NCBI GenBank assembly: GCA_947471745.1
Contig: CANJKZ010000170.1
Location: 3,067,501 to 3,131,500, forward strand
DNA from: Closterium sp. Naga37s-1
Taxonomy: Eukaryota > Streptophyta > Zygnematophyceae > Desmidiales > Closteriaceae
DNA: 64,000 bases
Reading direction: 5' to 3'
In this document: positions 44,801 through 53,475 of the stretch, piece after piece
How the letters are laid out: every line of letters begins with the position of its first letter
Position numbering within the stretch: position 1 is the first letter of the stretch
Notes under the pieces: generated by a model
Databases searched by the model: none
What the model saw: only the letters and a program-made list of their open reading frames with translations
Told to the model about the DNA's origin: nothing
Position numbers and translations under genes: made by a program

Positions 44801-47800
44801 TCAAGAGGAGAGCAAGTGAGGCAAGACAGGTACAAGACCCAACTGAGTGCAGAAGCGCTGATGGTCACAAGGCGCAAGTGCCTTGGTGAACACATCAGCA
44901 GTGTTGGCCTCAGAGGCCACGTACGCAAGTCGCAACTGACCACGCTGCTGCAGCTCACGAGCAAGAAAGTAACGGAGAGCAATGTGCTTCGTTCTGTGCT
45001 CCAAGCGCTGCTCTCGACACAAGGCCAGCATGGCCTTGTTGTCTACGTACAGCACTGGAGGAGAACGAGGCTGCTCTCCAAGGTCAGTCAGCAGGTAGGT
45101 GAGCCAGCGAAGCTCCTGTGCAGCCATGGCCCCGGCGTAGATCTCAGCCTCACAACTGGAGCCGAGAACAGAGGACGAGCGAGTAGCCCGCCACGAGACA
45201 GAGCCGGAACCAAGACTGAAGGTGTAACCCTGCGACGACCGCTGCGTAGCCTGGTCGTCAGCCCAAGAAGCGTCCGCGTGCCCAGTGAGGACCACTGGAC
45301 TCCGCCCTCCAAGCACTAGCCCCATGCCCGACGTACTGCACAAGTAGCGCAACACCCTCTTCGCTGCAGCCATGTGCTCTAGTCGGTGTCTCCCAGGAGC
45401 AACATAGCGTGCAAGAATGCTAAGAGGGTATGCAAGGTCAGGTCGTGTGCAGGTCATCAGGTACATGAGGCAGCCAACAAGCTCTGGGTACGGGCCACTC
45501 GACTCTACGGACTCATCCGAAGGCAGAGCTGAGAGCGAGTGGCGAGTAGACAGAGGAGTGGCCTGAGGCGAGGAGTACGTGAAGCCGAAGCGCTGAAGGA
45601 CCTGCTGCACCATGTGTGACTGAGTCAAGGTAATGGTGCGGCGTGCTCTGTCCCGAGTGATCTGCAAGCCAAGGTAGCTGCGCAGTTCACCCAGGTCTGT
45701 GCACGTGTGTCTCTTCTGCAGCTCGGACTTCACGTAGGCTAGTCCAGCAGTGTCAGCTGTGGCAAAGACCAAGTCGTCGACGTACACGAGGATGTAGAAC
45801 GGCGGCAAAGAAGTGTCGGTGCGCAGAAACAACGACGGGTCAGCAGTAGAGGGAGCAAACCCAAGAGCCGCAAGCGTAGTCCTCAGTGTGTCGTGCCACT
45901 CACGCGGTGCCTGGCGGAGACCGTAGACTGGCCGTCGGAGGCTCCACTGGGTGCCAGGAGGGAAAGTCCCAGTGAAGCCAGGTGGACGGCGCAGCCAGAT
46001 CTCCTCGTGCAGGCTACCCTGCAAGAAAGCAGTGCTGAAGTCAAGAGAGTGGAGCTCGTAGTCGCGCTGAGCGGCTATGTGCAGCAGCACCCGAAGAGTG
46101 GTCATCTTCGGGGTGGGAGAGAAGGTCTGAAAGTAGTCAACTACCTGCCGCTGACTGAAGCCACGAGCGACGTACCGCGCCTTGAAGACAGGTGGAGAGC
46201 CCGGCGGCCGCTTCACCCTGAAGATCCACATGCCACTGACGATGTTCGCCCCAGGAGGGGGCACCGCGTCAACGTAGGTGCCTGTGGACTTCCAGGACGC
46301 CATCTCTGCATCCATAGCTGCCTGCCACTGAGAGGAGTAGGGACCCTCTACGGCCTCCGCGTAAGAGCGCGGAGTCGGGATGTCTAGTGCATCCGGGTCT
46401 CCCTCAGGGGCAAGTAGTACGGACGCGAGATGAGGTGAAGCAGCAGCCAGACACTGGAACTCCTCCTGCCTGTCCTCAAGGACGTCCGTGCCAAGAGCAC
46501 ACTCACCCCCGACGGACGGAGGACAGACAGACGCAGACTCAGCAACAAGACCGGCAGCGTAGTCTAGACGACAGCGAGCAGCAAAGTCGACGAGCTCAGC
46601 AACAAGCGCAGACGCAGCAGTGGACTCAAAAGAGGGGTCAGTGACGACAGTAGCAAGGAGACGTGTGACAGTAGGACTAGCAGCACGAAGAGAGTCGGAC
46701 TCTGGTTCGGTAAGTGCAGGAAGGGAGGACTCAGGAGGAGAAGGCAAAGGGGCACGCAGAGGAGCAGTGGACGGACGCAAAGACATCCGGTGCGTGCCAG
46801 GGACAGGAGGAGGACGCTGACGCGAACCGCGACCACTAGCGCGAGCAGCACGAACAGGCGACGCAGGACGAGACGCAGGCTCACGACGCTCAGCAAGACC
46901 TCCAGTGGGACCAGTGTAAGGAGAGGGAGCAGGAAGTGGGGAGGCGGGCTCTAACTGGGACTGTGACTGAACAGGCGGTGGACACGCTGCAGGAGGAGAA
47001 AGACCAAGAACCTGCTGTAGGAGTGGAACGAAGTACGGCCGAGGCCGCGCGGCGACTCCAGACACAGCAGGGACAGCACCCTCAGCAGCAGCACCAGCGC
47101 CAACAGCACCTCCAGCGGCAGGACCTCCAGCAGCACCAGCAGCACCCGCAGCAGGACCACCGCCAGGAAGGACAGCAGCAGTCTCAGCACCAACACCCGC
47201 AGCAGCTCCAGCTCCAGGCGGACCCGAGGGCCCAGCAGCTCCGGGACCAGCGGCACAAGTACCCTCAGCAGCCGAAGGAGCTCCAGCTCCAGCAGTACGT
47301 CTCCAGCGGCGAGCAAACCACTCGCGCAGCTCCTGTGGAGAGAGGGGCTCCCACCGAGGCGAAGCACCCGGAGAACCGCCAGGTCCCGCACCGCCAGACG
47401 CCACAAGGGGAGGTCCAGTGGCCGCAGGCTCCGCAGCTCCAGGCTCAGCAGCTCCAGACGCAGCACCCCCTGGCTCAGCACCCCCAGTCGCAGCACCCCC
47501 AGGCTCAGCACCCCCAGACTCCGCACCCCCAGGCTCAGCACCCCCAGTCGCAGTACCCCCAGGCTCAGCACCCCCAGACTCAGCACCCCCAGGCTCAGCA
47601 CCCCCAGGCTCAGCACCCACGCGCGTAGCACCCCCAGAGTCAGCACCCCCAGGCTCAGCACCCGCAGCAGGACCAGAGTCACCAGCAACCTCGACCGGCT
47701 CGACTGCGTCTACCTGGGACACACCTGAAGGGGCAGGACCCTGAGGGGGAAGGGGGTCTACCGGGGGGGGACCTGGCACAAGGAAGTGCGGTGGCGGGGG

Positions 47801-50722
47801 GAGGGAAGGAGTGCGGTAGGGGAAGAGGCGGTAGAAGGGGACTGACTCGTCAAACGTGACGTCCTGGGAGGACAGAACACGACGAGAAGAGGGGTGGTAG
47901 AACTGCCACCCTGGGGCGTCAGGGGGGAAGCCGAGGAAGACACAGGGAGCAGCACGAGGGGACAGCTTGTCCGCAGACAAGTTGCGGACAAACGCCCGAG
48001 ATCCCCAGACACGGAACGCAGACGCATCGCCGACCTTTCCCGTCCACAGCAGAGCTGGGGAGGTCTCCGGCCGGGAGACCCTGGGGTGAAGGTTGATCTG
48101 ATGCGCCGCGTACCGAACCGCAAACGGCCACAGAAAATGGGGGGCAGCCGCATGCATCATGGACGTACGAGCGACGTCCATGACCATGCCAATGCGGCGC
48201 TCAGCAATCCCATTTTGCTGTGGAGAGTCCGGAAGCGTAAAGGTCTGGCGGATGCCTCGTGCACGACAGTAGGCTCGCAGAAGGCCAGAGGAGAACTCTC
48301 CACCTCGGTCAGAGTGCAGACGCAGAACAGGAAAGTCCGAGCCGAAGCTCCTCCTGAGCTGGAGACGAGCTGCGCGGATCCAGTCGATCAACACCTCAGT
48401 GACATCACCCTTGCTGCGCAAGGGGAAGACTGTGGTGTAACGCGAGTAGTCGTCAACCACCAGCAGGAAGTAGCGCTCGTGACCCTGCCCACGGACGCGG
48501 GCCGGGCCCCACACGTCCATGTGAAGCGTCTGCAGAGGAGCCTCTGTCGGGGGAAACTGGGAGGAGTGAGGGGCAGCCCGGAGCCGCCCCTCGACACAGG
48601 GGACACAGGAAGGTCCGGGTCCCGAAGGAAGGGGAGGGAGAGACCGGGGAAGACCAGAGACAAGGACACGGGAAGCCATGCCCCGAAGACGAGGCAAGGA
48701 GGGGTGGCCAAGACGGTGGTGCCATAGGAGAGTCTCCTGAGACAGGCGGCGACACGAGCAGGGGGCAGACTCAGGACCAGACCTGGACGCAGCAGCAAAC
48801 ACCTGACCCGACGCAGCTACCTGGCCAGACGCAGGGACAGGAGGAGACTCAGTGGTCAGGGTGTAGAGACTCGACCCCGGCCGACGCGAAAACGTGGCCA
48901 GGTGTCGGCCTGTGCGGGCGTCCGAGCAGTGGGTCACCCGCTGACTCGCAGGAGTAAACTGGTGAACCCCCGCATCCTGCAGGTCAGCACCACTCACCAA
49001 GTTCGTCGAGAACGAGGGGAGGTACAGACCAGACAAGGTGCCCGAGGGGGCAGCCGGACACGGGAGGACAGTGGAGAAGTGAGAGAGGACAGGACCCCCA
49101 GAGGGGTCAGCCAGGGAGACTGCAACCGGCCGGCCAAGCGGCGTGAGTGTGGTGCGGTCTCGAAAGAAGGAGCGAGAAGCCCCTGAGTCAAGCGTGAAGG
49201 TGAGGGAGGCCGAAGCCGACGCAGTACCTGAGAGCGCAGCCTCACCAGTACCTGAGAGTGCAGACGCACTGGCACCTAGAGCAGCAGCCGCAGAAGTACC
49301 TAGCGCAGCAGTACCAATGCCCGGGTCGGGCGGGAAACACTGGTAACAGTCACCCTCCTCACTAATAGTCACAGCATACATGGCAGCAAGGATAGCATCA
49401 AAGTCAAGATCAAAGATAGCTACGCCAGCCCTAGACAGCTCTCCCCAACGGGGAATCTCACTAGCCTCGGGGAACTGCTGACGCCAAGCGTCCGTCAGGC
49501 GGCCAAAGCAGCGCTGGGTGGGGTGGGCACCCCCACACTGCTCACCCGCGCGGTCGCCGGAACGAAGGACGTAGGTGCACGGACCAAAACCCCCACCCCG
49601 CTGACGCTGCGTGTACCACTCACGGAGCTGCTGGGGCGGGGGGATGTCCCGCGAACGCTGCTGCTGCTGCTGCTGCTGCTGACGCTGGCCACCACCAGAG
49701 CCGCTACGCTGCGGGGCACCACCCCGACCAGCTCCACCCCCTCCGCCACCGCCGCCTCCACCTCCACCACCACCGCTGCCTCCGCTCCCACCGCTGCCGC
49801 CACCACCGCCTCCTCCTCCGCTGCTGCCACCGCCACCACCGTCCCCGCCACCACTCCCACCGCCACCCCCACTCCCTCCGCCGCCTCCACCGCCACCTCC
49901 ACCGCCCCCGCCAGTTCCACCCGCGCCCTTGCCCCCCTTGCCCCTGCCAGGGCGGCGTCTCCCGCTAGGGGCAGACGCCGCGCAGACCGACTCAAGACCA
50001 AGCAGGTCGGCAGCAGCAGCAGAGGCAACAGAGGGCAGCAGGGGGGAAGGAGAACACCCCTCAAAGATGGGGGTGCGAGGGTCACCACGAGAGGCTCCTA
50101 CAGCGACGATGCTCTTCTCCGCCGCCAGGAGGGACTTCTCGAGGAGGTCGACAGTGAGAGTGGTGGGACAGACTGAGAGGAAGTGGTCCCTGACTACGCG
50201 AAGGGAGTCAGGGAGGCGTGTGACTATGTAATAGAGAGTGATGTACATGGGGGGGGGGGGGTTCTTGGCGCAGAACTCAGCAGGAAGGGCGGCGCGGTAG
50301 CGAGTGTCACTAGTGCGGAGGTGCGTAATGAGGTCAGCGACAGTGGGAAAGGCAGCAAGGTCAGGAAAGAGGTACGGTAGCATGAGGCGGCTCAGGGCAG
50401 CAGTGGCAGGGGAAGAGTAGCGCGCAACTACAGCGTCGTACAAGGTCTGAGCACTCTTGTACTGACTAAAGTGCGCGCGCTCAGTGGTAGGCAGGTGGCG
50501 ACGCACAGCAAGACGTGCAGCAGCATCGCGGGTGGCCCACTGAGAGCGAACAGTGGGGTCAGCATCAGCAGCAGGGGCAGGAGAGGCGCCAGAGGTGAGG
50601 TCAAAGAGGGAAAGACCGTCCGCCCTATCGCACTGTAAGAACAGCTGCAGGTCGTCGACCCAGACCTCAAAGTCAATGGCTCGACCCTCAGCGTCAAAAG
50701 CGAGGACACTAGGGGTAGCCAT
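44801..50722 (-). CDS. Copia-F gag-pol polyprotein, complete
   Basis: It has 1973 residues from the ATG at 50722, chosen because MATPSVLAFDAEGR is the gag start shared with D and E; the open frame runs 14 codons further upstream. Domains: gag 1-218; Gly-rich 262-333; polyQ 347-355; QQLREWY 364-370; C382-x13-C396-x3-H400-x4-C405; protease D512-S-G; pre-integrase H669, H673, C706, C709; integrase D736, D805, E841 (35 residues between the last two); linker with GAEPG repeats 1020-1100 and QELREWF 1130-1136; RT about 1480-1760 with D1561 and YVDD 1647-1650; RNase H with D1817, E1858, D1894 and D1943. All catalytic residues are present. One frame for gag and pol is usual for copia. It probably serves as helper for the defective relatives; that is inference. 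Confidence 0.95.
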   Translation of the reverse strand: MATPSVLAFDAEGRAIDFEVWVDDLQLFLQCDRADGLSLFDLTSGASPAPAADADPTVRSQWATRDAAARLAVRRHLPTTERAHFSQYKSAQTLYDAVVARYSSPATAALSRLMLPYLFPDLAAFPTVADLITHLRTSDTRYRAALPAEFCAKNPPPPMYITLYYIVTRLPDSLRVVRDHFLSVCPTTLTVDLLEKSLLAAEKSIVAVGASRGDPRTPIFEGCSPSPLLPSVASAAAADLLGLESVCAASAPSGRRRPGRGKGGKGAGGTGGGGGGGGGGGGGSGGGGGSGGGDGGGGGSSGGGGGGGGSGGSGGSGGGGGGGGGGGGGGAGRGGAPQRSGSGGGQRQQQQQQQQRSRDIPPPQQLREWYTQRQRGGGFGPCTYVLRSGDRAGEQCGGAHPTQRCFGRLTDAWRQQFPEASEIPRWGELSRAGVAIFDLDFDAILAAMYAVTISEEGDCYQCFPPDPGIGTAALGTSAAAALGASASALSGTGEAALSGTASASASLTFTLDSGASRSFFRDRTTLTPLGRPVAVSLADPSGGPVLSHFSTVLPCPAAPSGTLSGLYLPSFSTNLVSGADLQDAGVHQFTPASQRVTHCSDARTGRHLATFSRRPGSSLYTLTTESPPVPASGQVAASGQVFAAASRSGPESAPCSCRRLSQETLLWHHRLGHPSLPRLRGMASRVLVSGLPRSLPPLPSGPGPSCVPCVEGRLRAAPHSSQFPPTEAPLQTLHMDVWGPARVRGQGHERYFLLVVDDYSRYTTVFPLRSKGDVTEVLIDWIRAARLQLRRSFGSDFPVLRLHSDRGGEFSSGLLRAYCRARGIRQTFTLPDSPQQNGIAERRIGMVMDVARTSMMHAAAPHFLWPFAVRYAAHQINLHPRVSRPETSPALLWTGKVGDASAFRVWGSRAFVRNLSADKLSPRAAPCVFLGFPPDAPGWQFYHPSSRRVLSSQDVTFDESVPFYRLFPYRTPSLPPPPHFLVPGPPPVDPLPPQGPAPSGVSQVDAVEPVEVAGDSGPAAGAEPGGADSGGATRVGAEPGGAEPGGAESGGAEPGGTATGGAEPGGAESGGAEPGGAATGGAEPGGAASGAAEPGAAEPAATGPPLVASGGAGPGGSPGASPRWEPLSPQELREWFARRWRRTAGAGAPSAAEGTCAAGPGAAGPSGPPGAGAAAGVGAETAAVLPGGGPAAGAAGAAGGPAAGGAVGAGAAAEGAVPAVSGVAARPRPYFVPLLQQVLGLSPPAACPPPVQSQSQLEPASPLPAPSPYTGPTGGLAERREPASRPASPVRAARASGRGSRQRPPPVPGTHRMSLRPSTAPLRAPLPSPPESSLPALTEPESDSLRAASPTVTRLLATVVTDPSFESTAASALVAELVDFAARCRLDYAAGLVAESASVCPPSVGGECALGTDVLEDRQEEFQCLAAASPHLASVLLAPEGDPDALDIPTPRSYAEAVEGPYSSQWQAAMDAEMASWKSTGTYVDAVPPPGANIVSGMWIFRVKRPPGSPPVFKARYVARGFSQRQVVDYFQTFSPTPKMTTLRVLLHIAAQRDYELHSLDFSTAFLQGSLHEEIWLRRPPGFTGTFPPGTQWSLRRPVYGLRQAPREWHDTLRTTLAALGFAPSTADPSLFLRTDTSLPPFYILVYVDDLVFATADTAGLAYVKSELQKRHTCTDLGELRSYLGLQITRDRARRTITLTQSHMVQQVLQRFGFTYSSPQATPLSTRHSLSALPSDESVESSGPYPELVGCLMYLMTCTRPDLAYPLSILARYVAPGRHRLEHMAAAKRVLRYLCSTSGMGLVLGGRSPVVLTGHADASWADDQATQRSSQGYTFSLGSGSVSWRATRSSSVLGSSCEAEIYAGAMAAQELRWLTYLLTDLGEQPRSPPVLYVDNKAMLALCREQRLEHRTKHIALRYFLARELQQRGQLRLAYVASEANTADVFTKALAPCDHQRFCTQLGLVPVLPHLLSS
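47420..47680 (-). repeat. 15-bp tandem repeats in the Copia-F integrase-RT linker
   Basis: Plus-strand units CCCCCAGGCTCAGCA and variants encode GAEPG on the minus strand. Units with GTCGCAG variants show internal shuffling. Confidence 0.85.
49740..49940 (-). repeat. Gly-codon repeat of Copia-F gag
   Basis: A CCACC/CCGCC-rich plus strand encodes about 60 Gly with scattered Ser. The matching array in Copia-D lies at about 31135-31320. Confidence 0.8.
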
Positions 50723-50794
50723 GACGACGACAGTGTAGTAGTGCAAGCAGTAGGGGAAGGGCACGCAGTAACAGTGGTGCTGTGCTCACCAGGC

Positions 50795-51500
50795 AGGGCA
50801 GGTCGGGCGGCTCGGCAGTAGGGCGGCCCGGCGGCTGGGCGGCTCGGCGGCTCGGCTGCTGGGCGGCTCGGCTCCCGGGCGGCTCGGCGGCAGGGCGGCT
50901 CGGCGGCAGGGCGGCTCGGCGGCTCGGCTCCCGGGCGGCTCGGCGGCAGGGCGGCTCGGCGGCAGGGCGGCTCGGCTCGGCGGTCGTAGGCGGCGGGGCC
51001 GGTGAGGATAGGCGGCGGGGCCGGTACCGTAGGCGGCGGGGCCGCGAAGTGGGGCGGCGGGGCCGCGTAGGTGAGGGCGGCGGGGCCGCAAAGTGAGGGC
51101 GGCGGGGCCGCGACGTGAGGGCGGCGGGGCCGCGAAGGTGAGGGCGGCAGGGCCGCGTAGGCAAGGGCGGCGAGGCCGCGACGTGAGGGCGGCGGGGCCG
51201 CGACGTGAGGGCGGCGGGGCCGCGTAGGTGAGGGCGGCGGGGCCGCGTAGGCAAGGGCGGTGGGGCCGCGACGTGAGGGCGGCGGGGCCGCGACGTGAGG
51301 GCGGCGGGGCCGCGACTTATGGGCGGCGGGGCCGCGTAGGTGAGGGCGGCGGGGCCGCGACGTGAGGGCGGCGGGGCCGCGACTTAAGGGCGGCGGGGCC
51401 GCGTAGGTGAGGGCGGCGGGGCCGCGACGTGAGGGCGGCTGGGCCGCGACGTAAGGGCGGCGGGCTCGCGTAGGTAAGGGCGGCGCAACGGGCCGCTAGG
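50795..51500 (-). repeat. Satellite-like leader repeats of Copia-F
   Basis: Positions 50795-50985 have GGCGGCTCGGC / GGCAGGGC units. Positions 50990-51500 hold about twenty copies of a roughly 22-bp unit near GGGCGGCGGGGCCGCGACGT. They lie between PBS and gag. Confidence 0.85.
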
Positions 51501-51585
51501 GGCGACACGGAGGGTCGCTAAAAAAAAGGAAAGCGCGCCTCGGGGCGCGCTTCGGTGGGCTCTAGAAACAGTCCCTAGGAGGGGA

Positions 51586-51600
51586 CCTGCTCTGATTCCA
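51586..51600 (-). other. Primer-binding site of Copia-F
   Basis: On the minus strand TGGAATCAGAGCAGG abuts the 5' LTR. Confidence 0.8.
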
Positions 51601-51735
51601 TGTGGGAAGGAGAACGCGAATTGAATGAACTATGAATGAAGTGAGTACATATAGGAAACCCTAATTGGGTTGTACCCCCTATGGGATACCCCACTATAGC
51701 CTACACAACAGCATAAGCTATATAATGTTCTGACA
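51601..51735 (-). repeat. 5' LTR of Copia-F
   Basis: Same sequence as 44461-44595. Confidence 0.92.
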
Positions 51736-52376
51736 ACCTCTATTTTCTTTAGTCACTGGTTTGCAAGTTACATAACCGAATGGATGATTTTACGAGACAC
51801 TATGAATTACTAATTGAATGCACAAAATATGCGCCTGGAAACTCAACAATCTCCGCGTAATTAACATGTCTACCAGTCCAAAGCGTTACTGTCAACATTG
51901 CAAGTGATATGCGGGAAACGCGACTAGGCAAATATATTGTCATGCTTAGCTATCACCATGAATAATTCGAGTACCTGTTATAGATAATTGGGTGTAAAGG
52001 TGATTCAGAGTAGGATCTTATACTGTTCATAGCTGTGAATGTTTGAACTTCGAACAAAATTGAGGGATCACGCCACGCCTGTTTGTATGTACATCGGATC
52101 CTGCACCTCGCGTATGTATCCCTGCCCCACCATCGCTGCTCGATTCACACTCAAAACACCCGTGAAATTGACCTCACTAAGGTTGGTTACACTCCCGTTC
52201 AGTTCTCAGACCTGAAATCGTCTACGGTGTCCCTCATTCAGCATGTTGTATTCTCTAACAATCACACCCAACAATGGTGAAAGTGGACAGCACTGTATTC
52301 CTTTCCGCCTACCCCGCCCGTAGTTGTTGCCAGAAATCTCCGTGAATCTTGGGGAAGCCCTGTCTGGGACCACAGC
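51736..52376. other. Unassigned intergenic stretch
   Basis: Moderate GC, no gene recognised. It separates Copia-F from the pyrimidine tract. Confidence 0.4.
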
Positions 52377-52830
52377 ATCCCCTCCCCTCCCCCCCCCTCC
52401 CCTCCCCTTCCCTCCCCTCCCCTCCCCTCCCCTCCCCTCCCCTCCCCTCCCCTCCCCTCCCCTCCCCTCCCCTCCCCTCCCCTCCCCTCCCCTCCCCTCC
52501 CCTCCCCTCCCCTCCCCTCCCCTCCCCTCCCCTCCCCTCCCCTCCCCTCCCCTCCCCTCCCCTCCCATCCCCTCCCCTCCCCTCCCCTCCCCTCCCCTCC
52601 CCTCCCCTCCCCTCCCCTCCCCTCCCCTCCCCTCCCCTCCCCTCCCCTCCCCTCCCCTCCCCTCTCCTCCCCTCCCCTCCCCTCCCCTCCCCTCCCCTCC
52701 CCTCCCCTCCCCTCCCCTCCCCTCCCCTCTCCTCCCCTCCCCTCCCCTCCCCTCCCCTCCCCTCCCCTCCCCTCCCCTCCCCTCCCCTCCCCTCCCCTCC
52801 CCTCCCCTCCCCACCCCACCCCACCCCCCA
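52377..52830. repeat. Long CCCTC pentanucleotide tract
   Basis: About 85 copies of CCCTC with rare single-base variants (for example near 52565, 52664 and 52729). The strand is all pyrimidine over hundreds of bases. All long frames here are artefacts of the repeat. Confidence 0.95.
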
Positions 52831-53475
52831 CTTGTGATCCGTCCGCCGACACTCTGGCGCGGAGAAGCTAGCTCGCGGAGGCACAAGCGCGAACAGCACA
52901 ATTCTGCCAGTGCCACCCCTCGGTGCATGCGCCGTCCCACCTTGCTGCTCCTCCTGCTGCCATTGCCTTGCCTCACCTCCCCTCCCCTCTCATCGCCGAT
53001 CACCAATTCAGCGTTCGGGATCGCATTCCTTGTACCCTTCCACCAACCCCCTCCACTCACCTCCCCTGTCATCTGCCTCCTCTCTCTGCATCGAGTCACC
53101 GCGCACACCTGCCGTTGTGAGCACCGATCACGGAGGCAGTGGAAAGCAGTGCTTGCACCGATCACCGATCTCCATCCCGTCTCGCCTCCGATTAGAACCA
53201 TCGCCACCAGCGGCGCGTCCTCGCACCCGTTGCCCACACACGGTGGGGTGAGCGCGTCGAGTGATTGGCAGCTACCTCACCAGTCACTTAGACTCACGTG
53301 ACATTCAGTTCTCACCAGCCGCCGGTGTCAGGGAAACACCGTAGCAGCTAGATCGCAACCCTCCGTGCAGTGCAAGCTGCATTGCTGAACCCGAGCGGCG
53401 CAGGGCGAGCTGGATCGCACACGAGGGCGCCCAGGCTCGCCAGCGCTTTGCGTGAGTGGAGGCCGCCTCGCCGCC
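52831..53475 (+). other. Upstream region of the host-like gene
   Basis: A GC-moderate region with no recognised gene. It probably holds the promoter and 5' UTR of the gene that follows. No TATA box can be assigned with confidence. Confidence 0.4.

Larger units (their letters stand above)
44461..51735 (-). mobile_element. Copia-F: intact, probably autonomous Ty1/copia element
   Basis: The 135-bp LTRs appear identical, and the single gag-pol frame is complete. PBS, leader, 3' module and PPT are all present. Unlike A, C, D, E and N2, the flanks (ATTTA left, ACCTC right) do not form a target duplication, which suggests recombination between copies or loss of one flank. Confidence 0.93.

Noticed and set aside
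52206..53301. Frames of 160-340 residues in the CCCTC tract
   Set aside because: Pure pentanucleotide repeat; all frames on both strands are open for that reason.
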